This document shows, piece after piece, positions 17,297 to 26,749 of a stretch of DNA of 64,000 nt. The notes below the pieces were generated by a model. That model was given only the letters and a program-made list of their open reading frames with translations, had not been told where the DNA came from and made no database searches. Positions within the stretch are counted from its first letter, which is position 1. Every line of letters starts with the position of its first letter. Origin of the DNA: Streptomyces sp. WAC08241 (lineage in GTDB: Bacteria; Actinomycetota; Actinomycetes; Streptomycetales; Streptomycetaceae); assembly GCA_007858575.1 (NCBI GenBank), contig CP042279.1, positions 4,156,501 through 4,220,500 on the forward strand, read 5' to 3'. The position numbers and the translations under genes were made by a program.

Positions 17297-18569
17297 GTGT
17301 CACGAGACTGCTGCGCACGGTCTGTACGGGAGCGCTCGCCGCGCTGACGGCACTCGCGGGGCGGCTCCGTCGGCGCCGACCCGGCGGACCCGCCGGTGGA
17401 GCCCCCGGCCCGGGCCCCGATCGCCCGGCCGGACCCGGAACGGGAACCGGTGGGTCCGGTGGACCCGAAGGTCCCCGACGCACCCGCACCGACGACGGCA
17501 GCGGCCCCGGAGGACACGGAACCCGACGACGCGGCTGCCCTCGCGCCCCCCGGCGGAACCTCGGTCACCGGCCTGCTCACCCGCCTGCGCACGCTCTACC
17601 GGCAGGCCGAGGAGGCCACCGAGCGCCACAACGCCGCCGAGGAGGCCCTGAAGCTCCGGACCGCCGACGCGAAAGGGCTCGCGGCCCGGCTCACGACCGC
17701 GCGGGCGGCCCTCGACCGGGAGCGCGCCGAGGCCGGACGGATCGCCCGGGAGCAGTACCAGGGGAGGTCGGAGCTCTCCTCGTACCTGGACGTGCTCTTC
17801 GCCCCGGATCCGCGGGCGGCGATGGACCGGGAGCGGCTGGCGGCCCGGGAGGGACGGGACCGGGCCGGCGCCGTCGCCCGGCTCGAAACGGCCGCCCGCA
17901 AGGCCGACGCCCTCGCGGGCGCCTCCCGCAGGACCCTGGACCAGCAGCGCCGACTGGCCGCCGAACAGCGCACCCGGCGCGACGAGGTCCGGACGAGACT
18001 GAAGGAGGTCGAGAAGCTGCTCGCCGGCCTCTCCCCGACCCAGCTCACCCGGCTCACCGAGCTGGAGCGGACGCAGACCGCGGGCGCACAGCGCGAACTG
18101 CTGGGCTCCGGAGTCCTGGACGGCCCGCGCACCCCGTCCCGGGCGGGCGCGGAGGCCCTGCGGTTCGCGGTGGAACAGCTCGGCAAGCCGTACGAGTGGG
18201 GGCCGAGGCCCGGAGGCGTACGACTGCTCGGGGCTGACGCAGCGGGCGTGGGCGGCGGCGGGCCGCGAGATCCCCCGCACCAGCCAGGAGCAATGGGCGA
18301 CGCTCCCCGGGTGTCCTCGCGGAACTGCGCCCCGGGGACCTGGTGGTCTACTTCCCGGGCGCCACGCACGTGGCGGTCTACCTCGGCGAGGGCCTGGTGG
18401 TCCAGGCACCGCGCCCCGGCGCGAAGGTGAAGGTCTCCCCGTCGCGGCGAACCCGCTGCTCGGAGCCGTACGCCCGGACCCGGACGGTACGGCCCTGGCC
18501 TCGTACACGCCACCGGACCTCCCGGAGGACGCGAGGGACGGCGGGGACGAGGGCTTCGACCACGCCTGA
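17297..18569 (+). CDS. secreted NlpC/P60 (C40) peptidase with coiled coil
   Basis: This is a cell-wall hydrolase of the RipA/NlpC type that cuts stem peptides of peptidoglycan. An N-terminal export signal (LLRTVCTGALAALTALAG) is followed by a Pro-rich linker, a coiled coil of ~170 residues (TLYRQAEEATERHNAAEEAL onward) and the C40 domain. The catalytic Cys lies in AYDCSGLTQRAWAAAG and the His in THVAVYLGEG. The start is GTG near 17297 behind GGAGGTGGT; the first codons contain a frame uncertainty. Further frame changes near 17360, 18225, 18310 and 18442 must be bridged. It is convergent with the next gene. Confidence 0.8.
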
Positions 18570-18586
18570 ACCGCCCGGTCGGGCGC

Positions 18587-19114
18587 TCAGTCCACGAGCG
18601 TGAGGAGCCCGATCACCCAGATCGCGATGTTGAGCAGGACTCCCACCGCACAACCACCGCCCATGAGCACGTCCATGAGCGTCCATCCGCCGGGCTCCGG
18701 GGCGGAGTACCCGTCCTCCGGTTCCTCGTACGAGGCGGGATCGTCCCAGTCGACCGCCCGCCCCAGCTCCCCGGCCCGGGCGGCCCGCACCTCCGCCAAC
18801 CGCCCCTCGGCGAACGCGGTGGCGGCCAGCGCCTCGGGCCCGCGCCAGGCGAGGGCCTTCATCCGCCGCGCGGCGGACCCGTACCGCGCCTCGAACGCGG
18901 CCGTCTCGTCCTCCCGCCGGTCCTCTTCGAGATACATCCAACGCCCGGCCTCCGCCGCGTCCCCGTACAGCCGGTACACCTCGGCGAGCCGGCGCCGCAG
19001 CGTCAGGTCCCACGGAAAGGACGACACGAGCCCCCGCAACCGCTGCCGTGCCACGGGCACCCGCCCGGCGGCCAGGTCCGCGTCGACGCGGGCGATGGTG
19101 TTCGAAAGAGACAT
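18587..19114 (-). CDS. DUF6584-like protein with C-terminal membrane helix
   Basis: This intact frame of 175 residues opens MSLSNTIARVDADLAAGRVP and continues with a TPR-like helical pair (ARQRLRGLVSSFP, RRRLAEVYRLYGDAAEAGRW). It ends in a hydrophobic helix (AVGVLLNIAIWVIGLLTLV). The pattern matches what I recall as DUF6584 in Streptomyces; the function is unknown. It lies 73 bases downstream of the flavoprotein gene with a strong hairpin between, so it is probably transcribed on its own. Confidence 0.65.
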   Translation of the reverse strand: MSLSNTIARVDADLAAGRVPVARQRLRGLVSSFPWDLTLRRRLAEVYRLYGDAAEAGRWMYLEEDRREDETAAFEARYGSAARRMKALAWRGPEALAATAFAEGRLAEVRAARAGELGRAVDWDDPASYEEPEDGYSAPEPGGWTLMDVLMGGGCAVGVLLNIAIWVIGLLTLVD

Positions 19115-19134
19115 GCCCCCATGATCGAACAGAA

Positions 19135-19180
19135 CGGGCCACCACCACGACCGGTTTTCGGCGGTCGTGGCCGTGGCCCG
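19135..19180 (-). terminator. hairpin after styrene-monooxygenase-like gene
   Basis: A 19-base stem with two mismatches: CGGGCCACCACCACGACCG (19135-19153) against CGGTCGTGGCCGTGGCCCG (19162-19180). It lies seven bases beyond the stop at 19187. Confidence 0.75.
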
Positions 19181-19186
19181 CCCTTG

Positions 19187-20418
19187 TCAGTTCCGGGTCA
19201 GCGACGCCAGGTACGCGCCCGTCTTCTCCGGTTCGTAGAAGAAGTCCTCGAAGTCGGACGGGTCGTTGAAGCCGTTGGCGAAGCGGTCGGCGGCGGGCTG
19301 GAGTCGTCCGGCGGCGCCGAGGAGGTTCAGGACGTGCTCCGGGGCGGGGACAGCATCGCGTTCGTCCACTTGGTGACGTGCCGGGCCGTCTGCCAGTAGC
19401 GGTCGAAGGTGGTGTTCATCCAGGCCTCGTCGAAGGGCGCCTCGCCCTGTTCGACGATCGACGCCAGGTAGGCCGCCGCGCACTTGGAGGCCGAGTTGGA
19501 GCCCTGGCCCGTGACCGGGTCGTTGGCGACGACGACGTCCGCGACGCCGAGGACCAGGCCGCCGCCGGGGAGCCGGCCGATCGGGTTGCGGACGGTCGGG
19601 CGTAGCGGCCGGCGAGGGTGCCGCCCGCATCGGTTAGTTCGACCCTGGTGGCCCGCGCGTACTCCCACGGCGTGAACCGCTCCATCAGCTCCAGCGTCAG
19701 CGCCAGGTGCTCGGAGGGTCCTTGACTCCCTTGAAGACGTCGAGCGGGCCGCCGGGGATCCCCTCCCAGAAGAGGATGTCGGCGCGGCCGCCGGTGGTGA
19801 GGGTCGGCATGACGAAGAGCTCGCCGACGCCCGGGACGACGTTGCAGCGGACCGCGTCGAAGTCCGGGTGCTCGGGGCGCGGGCCGAGGCCGTGGACGTA
19901 CGCGACGGCGAGCGCCCGCTGCGGCTCGGCGTACGGCGAACGGGAGGCGTCCCGCTCGAACATGGAGACCAGCTCGCCCTTGCCGGCCGCGACGAGCACC
20001 AGGTCGTAGTTGCGGGAGAAGTAGTCGAGGTCCCCGACGGCCGCCCCGTGGATGACGAGCTGGCCGCCGCGCTGGGCGAAGGTCTCCATCCAGCCGGCCA
20101 TCTTCACCCGCTGGTCGACGGACTGGGCGTACCCGTCGAGCCTGCCCACCCAGTCGATCGGGCGGGAGGAGTCGGGGCCCGCGACCGAGACGCCGAGGCC
20201 CTCGATCCGGGGCGCCTGGGACTCCCAGAAGTTGAGCCCGAGGTCCCGCTCGTGCTGGAGGGCGGTGTCGAACATGCACTGGTGGACATGACCCGGCCGG
20301 CGCGGATCTCGTCCGCCGTCCGGTTCGACATGAGGGTGACCTCGTACCCCCGCGACTGCAGTCCGAGGGCGAGCTGGAGGCCGGACTGTCCGGCCCCGAC
20401 TATGAGTATCTTCCGCAT
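19187..20418 (-). CDS. styrene/indole monooxygenase-like flavoprotein
   Basis: This is an FAD-dependent two-component-type monooxygenase of the StyA/indole monooxygenase family, about 410 residues. The N-terminal dinucleotide fold reads ILIVGAGQSGLQLALGL. Later blocks are LVLVAAGKGELVSMFERD, LFVMPTLTTGG, VLGVADVVVANDPVTGQGSN (the G-D-x-x-P-like FAD motif, here ANDPVTGQG) and FFYEPEKTGAYL. Such enzymes epoxidise aromatic alkenes or indole with reduced FAD supplied by a reductase, which is not seen nearby. Frame changes near 20280, 19715, 19600 and 19345 must be bridged. It starts 42 bases after the conservon GTPase gene in the same direction and is probably its fifth gene. Confidence 0.85.
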
Positions 20419-20460
20419 GGGTGGTGCTCCTGGCGTGGCGTGCGTGAGGGGAGGCGGGCT

Positions 20461-21182
20461 ATTCGGGGGTGGCGTCCAGGGCGTGCGCGACCATGGCCAG
20501 CAGGGTCTCGACGACGCTGTAGCGCTTGCGCGCGTCCATGATCACCACGGGGACGTGCGGGGCACGGTCAGCGCCTCCCTGACGTCCTCCGCCTCGAACA
20601 GCTCGCTGCCCTCGAAGTGGTTGACCGCCACGATGTACGGGAGTCCGCAGCTCTCGAAGTAGTCGAGGGCCGGGAAGCAGTCGGTGAGGCGCCGGGTGTC
20701 GGCGAGCACGATCGCCCCGATCGCACCGCGCACCAGGTCGTCCCACATGAACCAGAAGCGCTGCTGTCCCGGCGTGCCGAAGACGTAGAGCACCAGGTCG
20801 TTGTCGAGCGTGATCCGGCCGAAGTCCATCGCCACCGTGGTGGTGAGCTTGTCCGGCGTGGCGGTGAGGTCGTCGGTCTCCTCGCTCGCCCGGGTCATCA
20901 GCGCCTCGGTCTGGAGCGGGGTGATCTCCGAGACCGCGCGGACGAAGGTGGTCTTGCCGACGCCGAACCCGCCCGCGACGACGATCTTCGTCGCCGTCGG
21001 GGCGCGGGTGTGGTCGAGCTGCCAGTCCTGGGCGCCCTCCTCGGCATCCGGTTCGAGCGGATCGGGGTGGGGCTGGCGGGGATGCCGACGGCCACCGGGG
21101 CGGCGGGGTCGGCTTCGGCGACGCTTCCGGGGACGGGAACGGTCCCGGAGACGGCGGAGGCGTCAGAGACGACGGAGTCCAC
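20461..21182 (-). CDS. conservon GTPase (CvnD-type)
   Basis: This is a MglA/Ras-like small GTPase of the conservon systems. After a variable N-terminal tail come the P-loop GGFGVGKTTFVRAVSE, LTTTVAMDFGRITLD (switch I), LYVFGTPGQQRFWFMWDDL (the switch II D-x-x-G equivalent is GTPGQQ) and IVAVNHFEG (the N-K-x-D equivalent). In conservons the GTPase acts with the sensor ATPase, roadblock and DUF742 proteins at the membrane, rather like a G-protein-coupled relay. GTG at 21180-21182 overlaps the end of the DUF742 gene by 20 bases. Frame changes near 21050 and 20565 must be bridged. Confidence 0.85.
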
Positions 21183-21593
21183 TCAGCACCCTTTCGAGGA
21201 GCGCGCGGTCGGGCTGGCCGGTGCCGTGACCGGTCCCGTACACACGGATCTTTCCCTGGTCGGCCAGGTCGCTGAGCAGCACCCGGACGACCCCCAACGG
21301 CATCTTGAGGAGCGCCGAGATCTCCGCCACCGTCCGCATCCGGCGGCAGATCTCGACGATGGCCCGCATCTCCGGCATCAGGCCGCGGGCGCCGGGCCCG
21401 CCGTCCGTCAGGACCTTGCGCGCGGCGGGCGCTTCGAGCGCCGCCACGAAGGTCTCGACGAGCAGGACGTGGCCGAAGCGGGTCCGGCCGCCGGTCAGCG
21501 AGTAGGGGCGCACGCGCGCGGGCGGCGTCCCTCCCCGCGCACCGGCAGCTTGAAGGCGTGCGGGGCCGGGACCGCGGAGGACATCGCCGTCAC
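21163..21593 (-). CDS. conservon DUF742 protein (CvnC-type)
   Basis: The protein has about 143 residues. It opens VTAMSSAVPAPHAFKLPV, then VRPYSLTGGRTRFG, the DUF742 opening motif, and ends with a winged-helix part (EICRRMRTVAEISALLKMPLGVVRVLLSDL). The GTG start at 21593 overlaps the stop of the roadblock gene (GTGA), showing tight coupling. One frame change near 21530 must be bridged. It is the third gene of the conservon. Confidence 0.85.
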
Positions 21594-22087
21594 CGGGGGC
21601 CCTCCAGCGATTTGCGCAGCTCGCTGCGGACCTCGGGGTGAGGACGTGGCCGGCGCGGCCCACGAAGAGCGCCATGTGGTAGGCCACGACGCTCATGTCG
21701 CAGTCGGGCGTGGCGTGCACGCCGAGCAGCGAGCCGTCGCTGATCGACATGACGAAGACGCTGCCCTCGTCCATCGCGACCATGGTCTGCTTGACCCCGC
21801 CGCCGTCCATCAGGCGCGCGGCGCCGACGGTCAGGCTGCCGATGCCGGAGACGATGGTGGCCAGGTCGGCGCTGGAGCCGCGCGGCCCCTGGCCCGAGCG
21901 GCCCCGTCGGCCTCACCGGCGGCCGGGGCGTCCTGCTGGGCCTCAGGGTCCGAGGACAGCAGCATCAGGCCGTCCGAGGACACGACGGCCACCGAGCGGA
22001 CCCCGGCACCTCCTCGACCAGATTCCCCAGCAGCCATTGCAGGTTGCGGGCTTCCGTACTCAGTCCGAACGTTCCCGTCGCGGTCAA
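21590..22087 (-). CDS. conservon roadblock/LC7 protein (CvnB-type)
   Basis: This is a roadblock/LC7 protein of about 165 residues: LQWLLGNLVEEVPG, VAVVSSDGLMLLSSD, SLTVGAARLMDGGGVKQTMVAM and LLGVHATPDCDMSVVAYHMA. Such proteins act as GTPase-activating or scaffold partners of MglA-like GTPases. The best start is a TTG at 22085-22087, seven bases after GAGGAGG and overlapping the sensor stop (TTGA). An ATG start would cut into the conserved N-terminal helix. One frame change near 21900 must be bridged. Confidence 0.85.
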
Positions 22088-25062
22088 CTGCGTGCCTCCT
22101 CGACTGTGTCCCCCGTCTTCTCCTCTGTACGTGCAGTCCTTGCGTTCGCTATCCCCGCCGTCCCCGTCCCCGGCGCGCCGATCTCGGCCTCCACGTCCCG
22201 GCGGCCGGCCTCGGCGCCCTGGTGGAAGCCGCCGAGGCGGCGGCGCAGGGCTTGGGTCCACGCCGCCCTTGCGGGCGGGGCGGCGGGCTCGGCCTGGCGC
22301 ACCACCTGGGGGTGCGCTTGGGCAGGCCCTTGTCGGTGACCCGCTCCCACTGCGCGGGGCGCGGCCCGGGAACCGGCGGCTGGTCGACGGCGGGCTCGGG
22401 GCCGGGTGGACGGCGTCGGAACCAGTGGCGGTACCGGCGTCCTCGTCGGCGGCGCGCTCGTGGACGTCCGGCTCCGGCGGCGGGGCGGGCAGCCGGACCT
22501 GGAGCGTGGTCTCGGAGACGGACTCCGGGGCGCGGGCCCCTTCGCTCTCGTACGACTCCGAGGGCGCGGGCTCCGGTTCGGGGGCGTACGGCTCCTCCAC
22601 CGCCCGCCGGGGTTCCAGGCCGTACGCCCCTCGGAGACGGCCTCCGGCTCGTACGGCTCCTCCGGCCGCCCCCCGGCGGGCTCCGCCTCCGCGAGCGCGC
22701 GTTCCGCCGCCTCCACCAGGGGGTCGCGGGTGCGGGACGGCAGGGTGTTGAGTTGGCCTCCGCGACCGAGCCGGGGAGCTGGATCACGGGGCCCGTGCCC
22801 GCGGCCCGTACGGGCTCCGTCACGGCGGCCGGCGGGGCGGTGGGCAGCAGGGGCAGCGGCAGGACCACGACGGCCGCCGTGCCGCCCGGCTGCTGCTCGC
22901 GCAGCTCGACGCGGACGCCGTGGCGGGCGGCGAGCAGGGCGACGACCCGCATGCCGAGCCCCTCGCCCTCGAAGGCGTCGGGGTCGGCCTCGGCCAGGCG
23001 CGCGTTCAGCTCGGCGAAGCGGGCGGGAGTCATGCCGATGCCCGCGTCCTGCACGGAGAGCATCACCTCGCCGGTCTCCAGGAGCCAGCCGGAGAGCTGG
23101 ACCTCGGCGTCGGGCGGCGAGAAGGAGGTGGCGTTCTCCAGGAGCTCCGCGACCAGGTGGCTCAGGTCGTCCGCGGCGAAGCCGGCGACCTGGGCGTGCG
23201 GCGGCAGGGACTGGAGGGTGACCCGCTCGTACCGCTCGATCTCGCTGACAGCGGCGCGCAGCACGTCGACGAGCGGGACGGCCCCGGCGTGGCCGTGGAC
23301 GTGCTCGTGGCCGGCGAGGACGAGGAGGTTCTCGCCGTGGCGGCGCATGACGGTCGCCATGTGGTCGAGCTTGAAGAGGGTGCCGAGGCGGTCCGGGTCC
23401 TGCTCGCGCTCCTCCAGCTTCTCGATGACGCCGAGCTGGCGCTCGACGAGCCCGAGGTTGCGCAGGGAGAGGTTGACGAAGGTGTGCCGGACGGTGCCGC
23501 GGAGCTTTTCGAGCTCGGCGGTGAGGAGGGCGACCCGCCCCTGGAGCTCGGCGCGCTGGGCGGCGAGCTCGGCGGCGAGGGCCTCCTTGTCGGCGGCCAG
23601 GTCGGTCCGCTCGGCGGTGAGGTGCCCGGCGCGCGCGGCGAGCCCGGCGAGCTTGCCGTGCAGGGTGTTGAGGGAGCGGACGGCCTGCGCGAACTCGTCG
23701 TTGCGGCCGGTGAAGCGGACCGGCTCCTCGGCGGCCGGGTCGGGGCGGCGGCGAGCGGGCGGCGCCGATGCGGAGCACGGCGAGCGGCCGGGTGAGGCTG
23801 CGGGCGACGTAGGTGGAGACGCCGACGGCGAGGAGGAGGCAGCCGCCGAGGTAGGCGAGGCGCAGTTCGAGGGCGGTGACGTCGTCGTCGCGGAGCGCGG
23901 AGAGGCGGTCGACGCGCTGGGCGGCGAGGGTGGACTCGACGCCGCGCATCTGCTCGACGCGGGCGGAGAGGGCGGCCTCCAGGGCGGCCGGGTCGGTCGC
24001 GCGCTCGGCCTCGGTCAGCCGGGGCTGGTCGGTGAGGGAGGCGAGGAGCGCTCGGCGCTCTTGACGTCGGGTCCGGTGACGGTGCCGGCGAGGGAGTCGC
24101 GGGCGGCGGCTCCGGCGGCCTGGTCGAAGTCGCCGAGGGCGGCGAGTTCGCGGACGCGGGCCTGCTGGGCGGCGGCGGTGAGCCGGTCGCGGGTCCGGTG
24201 GGCCTCCGCCGTGCCCTTCGGCTCCTCGGGGACGTAGGTGCCGGTCGTGGCGTCGTAGCGGAACTCGCCGGTGGGCTCGGGCTGCGGCACGGCGAGCGCG
24301 GCGAGGAGCAGGCCGCGGGTGGCGGAGGCCTGTTCGACGGCGCGGCCGAGGGCGGCGGGGGCGCGGGTGGCCTCGGTGAGCGAGGTGTCGGCGGCACGGG
24401 CCGGGGTCCGGTCGGCCAGCTCGTCGGCGAGGGCCTGGAGCTTGTCGATGACGTCGGAGTACGCCTTGTGGGCTCAGGCCGTGCCCTTGCCGGTGAGGGC
24501 GGCGCGGCGCACGGAGGGACGCCGGCGAGGTCGCGGCGGAGCTCGGGGAGGCGGCGGGCGGATCTCGTCGATCTGCCGGTCGACGCGGGTGGAGCGCACG
24601 TCGGTGACCCGGCGCTTCTTCCCGGCGTCGCCGGTCTGGGCGTCGCGGCCCGCGGCGACGTACGCGACGACCTCGTCGCGCTCGTCGGCGAGGGAGTGCG
24701 CGAGGGTGACGGCCTGCCGGTCGAGTTCGGCGAGGGTGACCAGGCGCTGGGAGTCGGTCAGCTCGGCGGAGGCGGCGAGGACCGCGGGGCTCCGGCGGCG
24801 AGGACGGTGACGCCCACGAGGGCGACGCCGAGGACGAGGCGGTTGCGGACGCGCTTGGCGCGGCCGGCGGGCTGGATCGGCGCGGTGGGCTGCGTGGGGA
24901 CGGTCGGCTGCGTCGGGGCGGACGACGGGGCCTGGGCGGACGGCAGGGTCCGGGCCGGGTCGGCGGGCGTGCCTCCGGCGGGGGCCGCGGCGGTGCCGCC
25001 CCGGCCGGCGGGACACCGGGGCCCTGGCTCCGCGTGCCGTTCTTGCTCCGAGGCCGCTTCAT
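22084..25062 (-). CDS. conservon sensor ATPase with nitrate/nitrite-sensing domain (CvnA-type)
   Basis: This is a large membrane sensor of about 990 residues. A Pro/Thr-rich cytoplasmic N-terminus (QPTVPTQPTAPIQPAGRAK) precedes TM1 (LVLGVALVGVTVLAAG). Then come an extracellular helical NIT-type sensing domain (ELTDSQRLVTLAELDRQAV ... LAHSLADERDEVVAYVAAG) and TM2 (LAYLGGCLLLAVGVSTYVAR). A HAMP segment, a coiled coil and a histidine-kinase-like ATPase domain (LVAELLENATSFSPP, VQDAGIGM, GEGLGMRVV) follow. The C-terminal ~230 residues are acidic and disordered. The ATG at 25062 is one choice; ATG at 25080 is in frame too. Frame changes near 24990, 24790, 24535, 24475, 24055, 23750, 22745 and 22600 must be bridged. 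Confidence 0.8.
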   Translation of the reverse strand: MKRPRSKNGTRSQGPGVPPAGAAPPRPPPEARPPTRPGPCRPPRPRRPPRRSRPSPRSPPRRSSPPAAPSASATASSSASPSWASPSSPPEPRGPRRLRRADRLPAPGHPRRTRPAGRHPRALPRRRARRGRRVRRRGPRRPDRRRREEAPGHRRALHPRRPADRRDPPAASPSSAATSPASLRAPRRPHRQGHGLSPQGVLRRHRQAPGPRRRAGRPDPGPCRRHLAHRGHPRPRRPRPRRRTGLRHPRPAPRRARRAAARAHRRVPLRRHDRHLRPRGAEGHGGGPPDPRPAHRRRPAGPRPRTRRPRRLRPGRRSRRPRLPRRHRHRTRRQERRALLASLTDQPRLTEAERATDPAALEAALSARVEQMRGVESTLAAQRVDRLSALRDDDVTALELRLAYLGGCLLLAVGVSTYVARSLTRPLAVLRIGAARSPPPRPGRRGAGPLHRPQRRVRAGRPLPQHPARQARRARRARRAPHRRADRPGRRQGGPRRRARRPARRAPGAGRPPHRRARKAPRHRPAHLRQPLPAQPRARRAPARRHREAGGARAGPGPPRHPLQARPHGDRHAPPRREPPRPRRPRARPRPRRGRPARRRAARRCQRDRAVRAGHPPVPAAARPGRRLRRGRPEPPGRGAPGERHLLLAARRRGPALRLAPGDRRGDALRAGRGHRHDSRPLRRAERAPGRGRPRRLRGRGARHAGRRPARRPPRRPRRAARAAAGRHGGRRGPAAAPAAHRPAGRRDGARTGRGHGPRDPAPRLGRGGQLNTLPSRTRDPLVEAAERALAEAEPAGGRPEEPYEPEAVSEGRTAWNPGGRWRSRTPPNRSPRPRSRTRAKGPAPRSPSPRPRSRSGCPPRRRSRTSTSAPPTRTPVPPLVPTPSTRPRARRRPAAGSRAAPRAVGAGHRQGPAQAHPQVVRQAEPAAPPARAAWTQALRRRLGGFHQGAEAGRRDVEAEIGAPGTGTAGIANARTARTEEKTGDTVEEARS

Positions 25063-25448
25063 CTGCACCGGTGCTCGCATTCTTGACTCGTCCAGCCACA
25101 AAGCAGAGGTGACGGCCGATCACATGGAGCGCCCCCACCCCCGATACGGCTTCCGACCATTCCAGCGCTTCCGGAAGGGGACGGGCATCGGCCGCTCCGC
25201 CACCCGAACGAGTGAACAACACTCCGGAGTTGGCGAACAACTTCCCGGACCGGGTCCCGGGGCCCCGGGGCGACCCCGGTTGGATCTTCCGCGCGGGCTT
25301 TGGCAGGATGCCCGCCCGCAGCTCCGCGGGGCGTCCGTTCCGCCCCCGCCGTCACGTCCGCCGTGTTGGTACAGGCCTTTTCGCGTCATTCGCGGGTCCG
25401 GTGAAGGGTCCGGCGGGGGCGGGTGCGGGGCCGGGCACACTGGGCTCC
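25063..25448. other. divergent spacer between conservon and PP2C-like gene
   Basis: No gene was supported. It must carry promoters for both directions. A perfect 10-base palindrome ACTCCGGAGT lies at 25221-25230. No clear -35/-10 pair was recognised. Confidence 0.4.
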
Positions 25449-26235
25449 ATGCGCAGCGACGTCCTCTCCCTTCCCGGCAGCCCCGAACGCCCCAATGAGG
25501 ACTGGGCGACCACCGTCCTGTCCGCGGCGGAGGGCAGGGGGCGCTGGTCCTCCTCGACGGGGTCACCCCGCCGGTGGGGGACGACGGCTGTGTGCACGGG
25601 GTGCCGTGGTTCACCGCCCGCCTCGGCGGGGCTTTGACCGAACTGTCCACTTCCCGTCCGGACCTGCCCCTGTCCGAGATCCTCTCCGCGGCAATCCGGC
25701 GCACCGCGGAAGCCCATCGGGTGACCTGTGACCTTTCTCACGTACGGACGCCTCAGGCAACCGTGGTGCTCGCCCGCTGGGACGGGGCGGTGGTCGAGCA
25801 CCTCGTGCTCTCCGACTCGGTCCTCCTCCTGGAGGCGCCGGACGGGGCGGTGCGGGCGGTCCTCGACGACCGGCTCGACCGGGTGCCGGTCGAAGTGCTG
25901 CGGTCCGTGGCGGCGACGGACCGACTGCGGAACCGGGAGGGCGGCTTCTTCACGGCGGCGGCCGATCCGGCGGTCGCGGGGCTCGCGGTGACCGGGACGG
26001 TCCCGCGCGCGGAGGTCCGGGCCCTGGCGGCGCTCACGGACGGGGCGAGCCGCTGGGTGGACCTGTTCGGCGCGGGCGACTGGGCGGACTGCCTCGGCGT
26101 CCTGCGCACGGAGGGCGCGCCCGGCCTGCTCCGGCGGGTGCGGGAGCGGGAGCTCGCGGACGCGGAGGCGGGGGCGTACGGCGCTGGAAGCTGCACGACG
26201 ACGCGACGGCGGTGTACGTGGAGCCGGGGCCGTAG
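25449..26235 (+). CDS. PP2C-like protein phosphatase domain protein
   Basis: The protein has about 262 residues. The opening LPGSPERPNEDWATTVLSAA with GALVLLDGVTPP resembles the N-terminal motif of PP2C phosphatases (N-E-D ... D-G metal ligands). HRVTCDLSHVRTPQATVVLARW and HLVLSDSVLLLE correspond to later strands. Some metal-binding Asp residues of true PP2C enzymes are not obvious, so it could be a non-catalytic relative. Frame changes near 25540 and 26185 must be bridged. ATG at 25449 is only seven bases after CACACT, so it is probably leaderless. Confidence 0.55.
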
Positions 26236-26288
26236 GGGGTTCGGGGTCCCGGGCCACCGGCCTCCGGGGCCTGCGCCGTGCGGAGTCC

Positions 26289-26720
26289 TCAGCCCTCCGA
26301 CCGTACGTTGAAGTGGTTCAGGAGCCGGGCCAGCTCGGCGACCTCGGCGCGGTCCCAGTCGGCGAGCTTGCGGACGTAGCGCTCGCGCCGGGCGTCGCGG
26401 ACGCGGCGGAAGCGGTTCCGGCCCTCCTCGGTGAGGCGGACGAGGGAGGCGCGGCCGTCGGCGGGGTCGGGGTCGCGGGCGACGAGCCCGAGGTCTTCGA
26501 GGGCCCGGAGCTGGCGGCTCATGGTCGCCTTGCCGACGCCGAAGTACCCGGCGAGTTCGGTGGCCCGCTGGGGCCCGGCGTCGTCGAGGCGCACGAAGAG
26601 GCCGTAGGCGGCGGGCTCCAGTTCGGGGTGGACCTCACGGGCCATCTCGCCGGACTGGGCACGGGCGCGCCGCAGGAAGACCGCCAGCTCGCGCTCCAGG
26701 GCGAGGAACTCCCGGTCCAC
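26289..26720 (-). CDS. MarR family regulator
   Basis: The intact frame of about 143 residues has the MarR winged helix: RATELAGYFGVGKATMSRQLRALEDLGLV, then the wing DPDPADGRASLVRLTEEG. MarR proteins are dimeric repressors, often of efflux or stress genes, released by small phenolic ligands. The start is GTG at 26718-26720 (VDREFLALERELAVFL). The same frame stays open upstream into the degenerate repeat, so a longer N-terminus is possible but unlikely. No obvious target gene is adjacent on this strand. Confidence 0.8.
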   Translation of the reverse strand: MDREFLALERELAVFLRRARAQSGEMAREVHPELEPAAYGLFVRLDDAGPQRATELAGYFGVGKATMSRQLRALEDLGLVARDPDPADGRASLVRLTEEGRNRFRRVRDARRERYVRKLADWDRAEVAELARLLNHFNVRSEG

Positions 26721-26749
26721 GGGAACGGCGCCGACTCCGCCGGGGGTCG

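Noticed and set aside
20617..24237. Long plus-strand open frame opposite the conservon
   Set aside because: The conservon genes on the minus strand have unmistakable motifs and overlapping starts and stops; the plus frame is their shadow.
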